From NCBI GenBank assembly GCA_903876625.1, contig CAIRAO010000435.1, positions 1-53,379 of the forward strand: a stretch of DNA of 53,379 nucleotides, given 5' to 3'. Positions 45,256-53,379 of the stretch are shown here, piece after piece. The translations under genes were made by a program, and so were the position numbers. This DNA is from an uncultured Gallionellaceae bacterium. GTDB taxonomy: Bacteria > Pseudomonadota > Gammaproteobacteria > Burkholderiales > Gallionellaceae. The notes beneath the pieces were generated by a model. It did not search any database, was not told the DNA's origin, and saw only the letters and a list, made by a program, of their open reading frames with translations. Every line of letters begins with the position of its first letter. The first letter of the stretch is position 1.

Positions 45256-45642
45256 CTAATGCAAGACGCGGGGCACACTCAGGACAAACTGTTGGATGGG
45301 CACAGTAAATTCGGTGCCATCATCCAGTGCCATTTGATAGCTGCCCGACATCGTGCCAACTTGCGTCGCCAAAACTGTGCCACTGGTGTACTCGAAACTC
45401 TGCCCAGGGTTGATTACTGGCTGTTCACCAACAACTCCTTTACCATTTACTGATTGCAAATGATTGTTAGAGTCAGTGATAACCCAATGACGAGCCAACA
45501 GTTTTACTGCCTGCTTTCCCTCATTGCTAACTGTAATGGTATAGGCAAAAACAAAACGGTTTTCGGGTTCGTCAGACTGTTCCGATAAGTACTTGACGCG
45601 CACTGAAACTTGAATACGATAATCTGTTATATCTTCCATCAT
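45256..45642 (-). CDS. apaG: ApaG (CorD) family protein
   Basis: Small FnIII-like beta-sandwich of 128 residues. Diagnostic parts are FAYTITVSNEG, LLARHWVITDSNN, VNGKGVVGEQP and PGQSFEYTSGTVLATQVGTMSGSYQM. ApaG is linked to Mg2+/Co2+ handling and Ap4A-related phenotypes, but its biochemistry is unclear. Upstream it is divergent from rpe. Confidence 0.95.
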   Translation of the reverse strand: MMEDITDYRIQVSVRVKYLSEQSDEPENRFVFAYTITVSNEGKQAVKLLARHWVITDSNNHLQSVNGKGVVGEQPVINPGQSFEYTSGTVLATQVGTMSGSYQMALDDGTEFTVPIQQFVLSVPRVLH

Positions 45643-45736
45643 CGTATTTCACCGTATTTTCCCTTCCATGACAAGCTCGATGTGGGTGTTTCAGTTAGAA
45701 TATCCCTCCAAATTTCAAACGAACAAGGATTAAATC

Positions 45737-46426
45737 ATGGATTTCCAGATCGCTCCCTCGATTCTATCTGCCAATTTCGCCAAGCTTGGCGAAGAAGTTG
45801 ATAACGTTCTTGCCTCTGGTGCGGACATTGTGCACTTCGATGTGATGGACAATCATTATGTGCCAAACTTAACGATCGGGCCGCTGGTGTGCGAAGCATT
45901 GCGCAAGCATGGAGTCACGGCTCCCATCGACGTTCACCTGATGGTTAAACCTGTTGATCGTATCATCCCGGATTTCGCCAAGGCAGGGGCAACTTATATT
46001 ACCTTCCATCCGGAAGCATCCGAGCACATCGACCGCACAATCGGACTGATCAAAGAAAGCGGTTGCAAAGCTGGTCTGGTGTTTAACCCGGCAACACCAC
46101 TGGATATTCTGGAGTACACCCTGCCTAAACTTGATATGGTATTACTCATGTCGGTGAACCCCGGTTTCGGTGGACAGAAATTTATTCCCCATGCACTGGA
46201 TAAAGCGCGTCAAGTGAGCAAATTGATCGCAGCGGGAAAATATAACTGTCGTCTGGAAATTGATGGTGGAGTTGGCCCGGCAAATATTAAAGAAGTCGCT
46301 GAGGCAGGCGTGGATACGTTTGTCGCAGGTTCTGCGATATTTGGCAAACGCAATGATAAAGACAAGAACCACTACAACACGATCATTGCTGAATTACGTG
46401 CGGAATTAGCCAGAGTGGCACGTTGA
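45737..46426 (+). CDS. rpe: Rpe, ribulose-5-phosphate 3-epimerase
   Basis: Interconverts ribulose- and xylulose-5-phosphate in the pentose phosphate and Calvin pathways. A TIM barrel with [44 protein letters not shown] and EIDGGV is visible. Length 229 is normal. It begins the rpe-(lipoprotein)-gph-trpEGD block. Confidence 0.97.
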   Translation: MDFQIAPSILSANFAKLGEEVDNVLASGADIVHFDVMDNHYVPNLTIGPLVCEALRKHGVTAPIDVHLMVKPVDRIIPDFAKAGATYITFHPEASEHIDRTIGLIKESGCKAGLVFNPATPLDILEYTLPKLDMVLLMSVNPGFGGQKFIPHALDKARQVSKLIAAGKYNCRLEIDGGVGPANIKEVAEAGVDTFVAGSAIFGKRNDKDKNHYNTIIAELRAELARVAR

Positions 46427-46441
46427 AAAGGAAACAAAAAG

Positions 46442-46738
46442 ATGTCTTCACGCATATTTCTGATGTTGCTGTGTCTTATGCTGCTTGCCGGTTGTGACAA
46501 AATTAAATCCATGTTGGGAGCTCCGGCAGTTGCGGACCCAAAAGAACTTGATGCTCAAGCAATTGGGTACGCCTGCAGGGTTTCCAAGAAACAGCCCGAG
46601 CCATGCATGAAGGAGAATGATACACACAGTCCTTCGCAAATACTTAATGGTTGGAAAAACGCGGATAAAGACATCAAGGCAAGAGTAATTGATGCCAGTC
46701 CGAACGCTGAACCTTCTGCAAGTGCTGTAGGAAAATGA
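46442..46738 (+). CDS. small putative lipoprotein between rpe and gph
   Basis: Signal peptide with lipobox LLAGC, Cys near residue 18. The mature part has two more cysteines (GYACRVSKKQPEPCMKEN) and an Ala/Ser-rich tail. It follows rpe by 15 bp with a GGAAA site, so it may be co-transcribed. No family is recognised. Insertion between rpe and gph is unusual but not unique. Confidence 0.75.
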   Translation: MSSRIFLMLLCLMLLAGCDKIKSMLGAPAVADPKELDAQAIGYACRVSKKQPEPCMKENDTHSPSQILNGWKNADKDIKARVIDASPNAEPSASAVGK

Positions 46739-46775
46739 TTCTGACCCCATGGGCAACAACTTAGTGTCCACAATT

Positions 46776-47456
46776 ATGAGCAAATTCCCGATACCAATAA
46801 AAGCCATCTTGCTCGATCTGGATGGCACCTTATTGCACACCGCACCGGAATTGGCCGAATCGGCAAACCGTATGCTGCGCGATCTGGTTCGTCCAGCAGT
46901 GTCGCAAGAATTATTAATGAGTTACATCGGCAATGGAATTTCATGGCTGGTCAAACGTGCCTTAACAGGCAATATGCACGCGGAACCTGACTCAGCTTTG
47001 TATGAAAAAGCCTTGCCGATCTTCGAAAAGCATTACAGCGAATTATTGCTGCAAAGCAAACCATTTATGGACGTGGTTAAAGGCTTGGACGAAATGAAAG
47101 CCGTAGGATATCGCATGGGATGCATCACCAACAAAGTCGCGCGTTACACCGAGCCATTGTTGAAAGGTCTCGGCCTCGCGAAATATTTTGAAATTGTGCT
47201 TTCCGGCGATTCCTTACCTGAGAAAAAACCGCATCCGATGCCGCTGTTGCATGCGGCTAAATTTTTTAATGTGCCGGTAAAGAGTTTACTTTTGATCGGC
47301 GACTCGCTCAGCGACACCCTTGCTGCCCGTGCTGCAGGCTGCCCGGTGTTTTGTGTTCCCTATGGATACAATCACGGCGAACCGGTGGAAAGTTTGGACC
47401 AGGATGCTGTTATTCCAGGATTACCTGCAGCGCTGACACTGATCAAGCTTGCCTGA
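46776..47456 (+). CDS. gph: Gph, phosphoglycolate phosphatase
   Basis: HAD-superfamily phosphatase that removes 2-phosphoglycolate. Motif I is LLDLDGTLLHTAPE, motif II is CITNKV, and motifs III/IV lie in LPEKKPHPMP and LLIGDSLSDTLAARAAGCP. Start ATG 46776 (MSKFPIPIK) is preferred to 46749. Neighbouring trpE supports the standard rpe-gph-trp order. Confidence 0.93.
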   Translation: MSKFPIPIKAILLDLDGTLLHTAPELAESANRMLRDLVRPAVSQELLMSYIGNGISWLVKRALTGNMHAEPDSALYEKALPIFEKHYSELLLQSKPFMDVVKGLDEMKAVGYRMGCITNKVARYTEPLLKGLGLAKYFEIVLSGDSLPEKKPHPMPLLHAAKFFNVPVKSLLLIGDSLSDTLAARAAGCPVFCVPYGYNHGEPVESLDQDAVIPGLPAALTLIKLA

Positions 47457-47571
47457 AAATGAAATCAAACAAACTCCTCAGTTGGCGATGGTGCTGATGT
47501 AATTTTAGGTTGGGTTGTATGCTTTAAACTTCCCGACATGGCGCCCAAGGAATGCTATTTTAGGAGTTGTT

Positions 47572-49059
47572 ATGCTGTCCCCGATCACCCAAACTGAATT
47601 CGATAACCTTGCTGCACAAGGTTACAACCGTATCCCACTGGTTGTAGAAACATTAGCCGATCTTGATACACCTTTATCGCTTTACCTTAAGCTAGCCAAT
47701 CGACCCTTTTCTTATTTATTGGAATCGGTGCAAGGCGGGGAGCGTTTCGGGCGCTATTCGTTTATCGGGTTGCCTGCAGAGACCCGTATCACTGTGAGAG
47801 GTTCGCAAGTCACGCTGACCACACCCTCAGAAGAAACTTCACAGCAAGTTGCAAATCCGCTGGACTTTATTGAAGAGTATCAAGCCCAATTTAAGGTTGC
47901 TCCGCTATCCGGCTTGCCGCGTTTCACTGGCGGGCTGGCCGGATACTTCGGCTATGACACAGTTCGCTACATCGAGCCGCGCTTGGCCAAGACCGTCAAA
48001 AAAGATGTAATTGGCACACCTGATATTTTGCTTATGCTCACTGAACAATTAGCAGTGATCGACAATCTTTCGGGCAAGCTGTCTTTCATTGTGTATGCTG
48101 ATCCGGCACAAGAAGGCGCTTATCTCAAAGCAAGTCAGCGGCTGGATGCTTTGCTGCGCTCACTGCGCCAACCGGTAAAAATTCCTGACGCGCCGCAACT
48201 GAGAAACCTCGAAGCAAAGTCAGAATTCGGCGAGGCAGAATTCAAACGTGCAGTAGAAATCGCAAAACAATATATCTTTGACGGTGACATCATGCAGGTG
48301 GTGTTGTCACAACGAATGGTGCAACCCTTTGCAGCTTCCCCGATGTCACTATACCGCGCACTGCGCAGTATTAATCCGTCACCGTATATGTTTTATTATG
48401 ACATGGGCGACCATCATGTCGTCGGCTCTTCGCCGGAGATTCTCGCGCGTGTTGAAGGCAACACTGTCACAGTGCGCCCTATCGCTGGCACACGACCGCG
48501 CGGCAAAACTGCGCAGCAGGATATCGAACTGGCACAAGAATTATTAGCCGACCCAAAAGAGCTGGCAGAACATCTCATGCTGATCGATCTGGGTCGAAAT
48601 GACATAGGGCGTGTGGCGCAATATGGCACCGTAAGACTCACTGACAAAATGGTGATCGAACGCTATTCGCACGTCATGCACATCGTCTCCAACGTTGACG
48701 CGCAACTCAAGCCGGACTTAAGTGCGATGGATGTACTTAAGGCAACATTCCCTGCTGGAACAGTGTCAGGTGCGGCTAAAGTCCGTGCTATGGAAATAAT
48801 CGATGAACTTGAACCTAGCAAACGCGGCATCTACGCAGGCGCTGTGGGTTATCTCGCCTTCAACGGTGATATGGATGTTGCTATCGCTCTACGCACGGCG
48901 GTAGTAAAAAACCAAACTCTCTATGTGCAAGCGGGTGCAGGTATCGTTGCAGATTCAGTGCCCGAAAGCGAGTGGACAGAAACGCAGAATAAAGCCCGGG
49001 CTGTCTTACGCGCAGCCGAGATGGTGCTGGATGGGCTTGATGCCAAAGTGCATCGCTAG
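47572..49059 (+). CDS. trpE: TrpE, anthranilate synthase component I
   Basis: Makes anthranilate from chorismate with the TrpG glutaminase. The N-terminal domain contains the feedback region ([20 protein letters not shown]). The chorismate-binding C-terminal domain has [51 protein letters not shown] and [18 protein letters not shown]. Length 495. The start at 47572 has TAGGAG upstream. No leader peptide with tandem Trp codons is visible in 47457-47571. Confidence 0.97.
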   Translation: MLSPITQTEFDNLAAQGYNRIPLVVETLADLDTPLSLYLKLANRPFSYLLESVQGGERFGRYSFIGLPAETRITVRGSQVTLTTPSEETSQQVANPLDFIEEYQAQFKVAPLSGLPRFTGGLAGYFGYDTVRYIEPRLAKTVKKDVIGTPDILLMLTEQLAVIDNLSGKLSFIVYADPAQEGAYLKASQRLDALLRSLRQPVKIPDAPQLRNLEAKSEFGEAEFKRAVEIAKQYIFDGDIMQVVLSQRMVQPFAASPMSLYRALRSINPSPYMFYYDMGDHHVVGSSPEILARVEGNTVTVRPIAGTRPRGKTAQQDIELAQELLADPKELAEHLMLIDLGRNDIGRVAQYGTVRLTDKMVIERYSHVMHIVSNVDAQLKPDLSAMDVLKATFPAGTVSGAAKVRAMEIIDELEPSKRGIYAGAVGYLAFNGDMDVAIALRTAVVKNQTLYVQAGAGIVADSVPESEWTETQNKARAVLRAAEMVLDGLDAKVHR

Positions 49060-49070
49060 GAGGAACGAAT

Positions 49071-49640
49071 ATGTTACTAATGATCGATAACTACGATTCC
49101 TTCACCTACAACCTGGTGCAATACTTTGCCGAGTTGGGCGCTGAAGTTGAGGTTTACAGAAATGATGAGATCACAGTTGAACAGATTGAAAAATTGAAGC
49201 CACAACACATCGTCGTATCTCCAGGCCCGTGTACACCTAATGAGGCTGGTATTTCGGTTGCGACGATAAACCGTTTTGCAGGCAAGATTCCGCTATTGGG
49301 TGTTTGTCTTGGGCATCAGAGTATTGGTCAGGCTTTTGGAGGCAAGATCATTCACGCCAAGACACTGATGCATGGCAAGACTTCTCAGATACATCATCAC
49401 GGGAATAGTGTGTTCACCGGTCTACCCAATCCTTTCACAGCCACTCGTTACCATTCATTAGTGATCGAGCGTGAAACGATGCCGGACTGTCTGGAGATCA
49501 CTGCATGGACTGATGACGGTGAGATCATGGGTGTGCGTCATAAAACATTGGCAGTGCATGGTGTGCAATTTCATCCGGAATCAATCCTCACCGAGCATGG
49601 ACATGAGATGTTGAAAAACTTTCTCGAAGGGAAGAAATAA
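49071..49640 (+). CDS. trpG: TrpG/PabA, anthranilate synthase glutaminase
   Basis: Class I glutamine amidotransferase. The nucleophile Cys79 is in [15 protein letters not shown]; the His-Glu pair is in [10 protein letters not shown]. It may serve both tryptophan and folate synthesis. It starts 11 bp after trpE and ends 2 bp before trpD. Confidence 0.97.
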   Translation: MLLMIDNYDSFTYNLVQYFAELGAEVEVYRNDEITVEQIEKLKPQHIVVSPGPCTPNEAGISVATINRFAGKIPLLGVCLGHQSIGQAFGGKIIHAKTLMHGKTSQIHHHGNSVFTGLPNPFTATRYHSLVIERETMPDCLEITAWTDDGEIMGVRHKTLAVHGVQFHPESILTEHGHEMLKNFLEGKK

Positions 49641-49642
49641 AT

Positions 49643-50665
49643 ATGATCACACCACAACAAGCACTAGTTCGGCTTATTGAGCAACGCGAGATTTTCTACG
49701 ACGAGATGTTGTCGTTGATGCGGCAGATCATGAGCGGCGAAGTCCCGCCCACGATGATTGCGGCAATCTTGATCGGCCTGCGCGTCAAAAAGGAAACCAT
49801 AGGCGAAATCTCCGCAGCTGCATTTGTCATGCGTGAATTCGCCAGCAAAGTTCCGGTCACAAAGCGCGAACACCTAGTGGATACTTGTGGTACTGGCGGA
49901 GATGCTGCGCACACTTTCAACATTTCGACTGCTAGCGCACTGGTTGCGGCTGCAGCGGGTGCGAGAGTGGCCAAGCATGGTGGGCGTTCAGTCTCTTCAA
50001 CTTGCGGCTCCGCGGATGTTTTAGAGGCACTGGGTGTCAACCTTAACTTGACGCCGCAGCAAGTAGGACACAGCGTCGACCAGATCGGTATCGGTTTCAT
50101 GTTTGCCCCCAATTTCCACGGGGCGATGAAATACGCCGCACCGGTTCGTCGTGAGTTGGGTGTACGAACCATGTTCAATGTGCTGGGACCGTTGACTAAT
50201 CCCGCCGGAGCAGAGAATCAGGTGCTGGGTGTTTTCCATCCCGATCTGGTTGGCATTCAAGCCCGTGTTTTGCAGCGTCTCGGTAGCCGCCATGTATTAG
50301 TGGTGAACGGAAGCGATGGCTTGGACGAAATCACCATAAGTGGATCAACTTATATCGCTGAGTTGAAAGAGGGTGAGGTAAAAGAATTCAACATCACTCC
50401 AGAAGAATTTGGACTGAGCTCAACAACATTGGATTCTATTCGTGTTTCAAATATTGGCGAGGCAAAAGCGATGTTGCTGGGTGTCTTGGAAAATAAAAAG
50501 GGAGCCGCACGAGACATCGTATTGCTTAATGCAGGCGCAGCAATCTATGTTGCTGGACTTGCTGATACTCTAGCGCACGGTGTAAAAAAAGCGTCTGAAA
50601 TTATTGCCAGTGGTGTTGCCAAAAACAAATTGGAGCAATTGATTCAGATTAGCAATGGGGGTTAA
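49643..50665 (+). CDS. trpD: TrpD, anthranilate phosphoribosyltransferase
   Basis: Adds phosphoribose to anthranilate. The signature [17 protein letters not shown] is present, then [34 protein letters not shown] and [10 protein letters not shown]. Length 340. Its stop is followed by 112 bp and a minus-strand gene. The usual next gene trpC is not in the window. Confidence 0.96.
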   Translation: MITPQQALVRLIEQREIFYDEMLSLMRQIMSGEVPPTMIAAILIGLRVKKETIGEISAAAFVMREFASKVPVTKREHLVDTCGTGGDAAHTFNISTASALVAAAAGARVAKHGGRSVSSTCGSADVLEALGVNLNLTPQQVGHSVDQIGIGFMFAPNFHGAMKYAAPVRRELGVRTMFNVLGPLTNPAGAENQVLGVFHPDLVGIQARVLQRLGSRHVLVVNGSDGLDEITISGSTYIAELKEGEVKEFNITPEEFGLSSTTLDSIRVSNIGEAKAMLLGVLENKKGAARDIVLLNAGAAIYVAGLADTLAHGVKKASEIIASGVAKNKLEQLIQISNGG

Positions 50666-50777
50666 GGTTCTATCAATTATCTGCGGATTTTAGCTTAAAT
50701 ATTTCGGCCTTATACATTTCAAAAATCAGGCATACAGCACAAGCTGTGAAAGATTCAAAGTGCTTGAAAGGTTTTTC

Positions 50778-53252
50778 CTAAGCTCGTTTCTTCTTGGTCT
50801 CATACATGGCAACATCGGCTTCCTTAATAATTTCATCTGGGTCCAATTCATCTCCAATGAACAGCTTGATTCCAATACTGGCTGAAAAATGATGCGTAAC
50901 ACCACCAAGCAAATATACATCGCTTAAAGTGGCACGAATTTTATTCACGATAAAACTGGCTTGCTCAGCTGCTATTCCGGATTTTGAATCCAGTCCTTCC
51001 AGTAGTATGACGAATTCATCACCACCTAATCTGGCAACGGTATCACTGACACGAACTTCTTTAAGTAGGCGTGTAGCAACCTGTATAAGTAACTGATCAC
51101 CAATATCATGGCCGTGGGTATCGTTTAATAGTTTGAACTTATCAAGATCGAGAAATAAAACAGCTCCATGACTTCCCTGCCGTTTACTGCTTCGTATTGC
51201 TTGCTGTAAACGGTCCAGAAGCAGCCGACGATTGGGAAGTTTGGTTAAGGAATCATGAAAAGCGATCTCGCGCAATTCGTCTTCACGATGTTTGCTTTCA
51301 GTTAAGTTAATCCCAAATGCCCAATGTTTGTCTCCAGAGCTAACAAAACTCCACAGAATGTGATTTTTAGAGCCATCCATTGATGTAACAACGACCTCAA
51401 TTGGTTGAATTTCGGAATTTGTTTCAAGCGCTAAAGAGGAAAGTCGTTGCCATTCCTCTGAAATTTGCATCAGGTAATGTTCATCTGGATATGCTTTTAA
51501 CCACCATTCCGTAATGGTCGGTATGTCATTCAGCGTATAGCCGAATATTTTGATAAAAGTCGGATTGATGTATTCCGTCTTTTGTTTCCTACCGGAGGTC
51601 ATTAAGATAGCAAGAGGTGAACTGTCGGCCATCTTCCTAAATAATTTGGCGCTATTTTGCAAATCCTGTTCTGCCAGCTTACGCTGGGTTATATCGACAC
51701 AGGTCCAAAGTGATTCCCCATATTCTTCGTTTAAAATGCCTCCGCTTACTTCGACAGTTTTATGGCTGCCATCCTTGCATAGGTATACAAGTTCTGTGCG
51801 ATATACCTTGCCTGCATTGATCAGAGGATAGGCTGTATCACCGAAAGTCTTATAGGCATCATCATTCAAGAAAATTAATTTGACCGGTTTCCCGATCAGC
51901 TCACCTCTTTCATATCCAAGCGTTTTTTCATAAGCAGGATTCGCCCATTGAAATATACGATCTTTGACTGTAACGATTCCAACCAATTCATTTTCGAGCA
52001 TAACGCGCATTCTGGATTCACTAGCACGAAGCATCTCCTGAATCTTTTTTGTTTGAATAAGATCAAAGACAAAGTCAGCTAACTGAAATACTATTTCAGT
52101 ATCTGCGGATATATAATCCGAGGGCTTATTACCAACCCCAATCATCGCTACAATATTGTTGTTACGCATGATAGGAACACTTACAAACCTGTCAACAACC
52201 GAATGGCCTTCAGGCATCCCCATCTTATGTTCAGAATGAGGATAATCATTTTCAATCACCGTAGCTCTTGTTCTAATGGCATTGGCCCAAACACCTGCCT
52301 GACTTACAGGATAATGTTGACCGGCACCTTCAGCTTTACACATATTTTCCAACGTATTGGTCGACCAAGTTTGTAGCGAGATGGTTTCCTGATCCTCTTC
52401 AACGTAGTGAAAAAATCCAATGGAACTACCTGTTAACTCTTCAGCCTTATCAAGCGTTTTTTGCATCAAATACTCGTGGTCAACCACGGATGCCATTTCA
52501 ATCAATTTCAATCTGAATTGCATAAGAGATTCATAACGTTTGCGCTCGGTGATATCACGACTTAGAGCAAAAAGACATTTCTCCCCGTCTAATTCAACCC
52601 CGGATGACACTATTTCAACATCGATCAGTACACCGTCTTTTCGCCGGTGAACCGTCTCCATTTGAGCTTGACTGTCAAGGGCCTCTTCAAGTCCCGCTCG
52701 AATTTGTTCAGGTGTCAATTTTGCTTCAAAGTCATATAAGCTGAGATTTAACAAGTCCTCACGAGAATATCCAAGATGTCGACAGAATGCTTCGTTACAT
52801 TCAATGACTTTTCCATGCCGGTTCAACACATGAATCCCTTCGTGGGTACTCTGCATAAGCAAATCATTGCGCTTTAATAAAGTATTCGCTTTTTGCTCTG
52901 TCTTCATCAATTGCAATGTATGTTTAGCGACGGTGTCATACATTGCAAGAACAGTATCAATCAGCGCTTCTGTAGAACCGCTCAATTCGTATTTGGCTTT
53001 GTCTTTGGCTTGTGCAATTGACATGCCCGATTGGACGGATAATGCGACCAAGCCAATTTGCTTATCACTCTGTAAAATATGATACGCAAGCCAATGGCAT
53101 AAAAAGATAAGAACATCTTCCAGCAACTCTTCCAACGGTTTGACACTTTCACCACTTTTTAATTTGGTGACATCAGCTATAAAACTTTCATGTGATTTTT
53201 TATGGCCGATTTCCCACGGATCGTCAGGAAGAAATTGATGCCATAAATTTTC
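50778..53252 (-). CDS. hemerythrin/PAS/GAF/PAS/PAS diguanylate cyclase, 5' end truncated
   Basis: The C-terminal GGDEF domain has an intact RLGGDEFVILL motif (about 704 residues after the TTG at 53135). Upstream are PAS (HEGIHVLNRHGKVIECNEAF), GAF (SSIGFFHYVEEDQE) and two more PAS domains. The frame stays open beyond 53135 to 53252. It encodes ENLWHQFLPDDPWEIGHKKSHESF and FLCHWLAYHILQSDKQIG, the second and third helices of a bacteriohemerythrin domain. The N-terminal part of that domain is missing at the suspected chimeric join near 53253. A redox- or oxygen-sensing cyclic di-GMP synthase is likely. No membrane helix is visible. Confidence 0.85.
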   Translation of the reverse strand, partial: ENLWHQFLPDDPWEIGHKKSHESFIADVTKLKSGESVKPLEELLEDVLIFLCHWLAYHILQSDKQIGLVALSVQSGMSIAQAKDKAKYELSGSTEALIDTVLAMYDTVAKHTLQLMKTEQKANTLLKRNDLLMQSTHEGIHVLNRHGKVIECNEAFCRHLGYSREDLLNLSLYDFEAKLTPEQIRAGLEEALDSQAQMETVHRRKDGVLIDVEIVSSGVELDGEKCLFALSRDITERKRYESLMQFRLKLIEMASVVDHEYLMQKTLDKAEELTGSSIGFFHYVEEDQETISLQTWSTNTLENMCKAEGAGQHYPVSQAGVWANAIRTRATVIENDYPHSEHKMGMPEGHSVVDRFVSVPIMRNNNIVAMIGVGNKPSDYISADTEIVFQLADFVFDLIQTKKIQEMLRASESRMRVMLENELVGIVTVKDRIFQWANPAYEKTLGYERGELIGKPVKLIFLNDDAYKTFGDTAYPLINAGKVYRTELVYLCKDGSHKTVEVSGGILNEEYGESLWTCVDITQRKLAEQDLQNSAKLFRKMADSSPLAILMTSGRKQKTEYINPTFIKIFGYTLNDIPTITEWWLKAYPDEHYLMQISEEWQRLSSLALETNSEIQPIEVVVTSMDGSKNHILWSFVSSGDKHWAFGINLTESKHREDELREIAFHDSLTKLPNRRLLLDRLQQAIRSSKRQGSHGAVLFLDLDKFKLLNDTHGHDIGDQLLIQVATRLLKEVRVSDTVARLGGDEFVILLEGLDSKSGIAAEQASFIVNKIRATLSDVYLLGGVTHHFSASIGIKLFIGDELDPDEIIKEADVAMYETKKKRA

Positions 53253-53254
53253 CT

Positions 53255-53379
53255 ATGATAGAAAATAATAATTACAATATAGCAACTACAACTGAACCAG
53301 AACGAACCTACAAAACCCCCATCTATACCCGAATAGCATCCCAAAGGTATTATGTCAAGAACAAGGAAACCATCCAAGA
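53255..53379 (+). CDS. partial unknown ORF in the right-end segment, probably foreign
   Basis: A reading frame opens at ATG 53255 (MIENNNYNIATTTEPERT..) and runs off the window end, with YYVKNKETIQ near its end. It is rich in Asn, Lys and Thr, and more AT-rich than its neighbours. Lys-rich 'YY.KNKE.I' repeats are frequent in viral or eukaryote-like proteins, but I cannot assign a family. It could be non-coding. Confidence 0.3.
   Translation, partial: MIENNNYNIATTTEPERTYKTPIYTRIASQRYYVKNKETIQ

Noticed and set aside
1-53379. tRNA, rRNA, CRISPR arrays, insertion sequences, prophage
   Set aside because: No cloverleaf, spaced repeats, transposase or phage structural gene could be found in either strand. 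The only long repeat is the SUMF1 duplication.

Overview
The window reads as a contig from a betaproteobacterium, most likely Nitrosomonadales and close to Gallionellaceae. The evidence is the dusB-fis-purH block, the rpe-gph-trpEGD block, a Rhizobium/Ralstonia-type hup/hyp cluster and a moderate GC content. It carries what looks like foreign DNA at both ends. Bases 1 to about 1542 encode, on the minus strand, one uninterrupted reading frame of Bacteroidetes-type Ig-like repeats. That frame abuts a decapitated hupD. The last ~125 bases interrupt the 5' end of a sensor diguanylate cyclase. Both joins look like assembly chimeras, although real rearrangement cannot be excluded from sequence alone.

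Region by region: (a) 1537-19077 is a hydrogen-oxidation accessory locus on the plus strand. It holds hupD' F G H I J K (uptake [NiFe]-hydrogenase maturation), hypA B F C D E (metal centre assembly), and then the H2-sensing circuit hoxA/hupR - hupU - hupV - hupT. A plant-type ferredoxin-NADP reductase gene, a NiCoT nickel permease with a sigma-54-like promoter, and nikR follow. The structural genes hupSL(C) are absent and would lie left of the chimeric join. (b) 19122-23231 holds selO and a membrane GGDEF-EAL protein on the minus strand. (c) 23232-25462 is a gene-poor stretch rich in hairpins. It contains a minus-strand structured element with two tandem terminators, small proteins, and a very good candidate for a sigma-54-dependent small RNA of about 100 nt with two anti-Shine-Dalgarno CU-rich segments. 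(d) 25463-33115 holds a hemerythrin protein, a GT4 glycosyltransferase, and the minus-strand series purD-tsaC-hemF-bioA-dacB. (e) 33222-36993 is a ~3.8 kb accessory island between purD and purH. It holds an MNT/HEPN toxin-antitoxin pair, a secreted tandem SUMF1-fold protein without catalytic cysteines, a second HEPN protein and a DUF2283/DUF4258-like pair. (f) 36997-39843 is purH-fis-dusB. (g) 39929-50665 is housekeeping: a UbiH-family hydroxylase, dsbC, a DUF4149 protein, a CNB-EAL protein, hslR, mltA, apaG, rpe, a lipoprotein, gph and trpEGD. (h) 50778-53252 is a hemerythrin/PAS/GAF/GGDEF protein.

The hydrogenase genes form a coherent system. HupUV would sense H2, HupT would act on HoxA/HupR, and HoxA would drive sigma-54 promoters. 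HupF-K and HypA-F build the enzyme, and NiCoT with NikR supply and gate nickel. Two sigma-54-like promoters lie outside the hup genes, one before the nickel permease and one before the putative sRNA. This raises the possibility that HoxA or another enhancer-binding protein also controls a post-transcriptional regulator.
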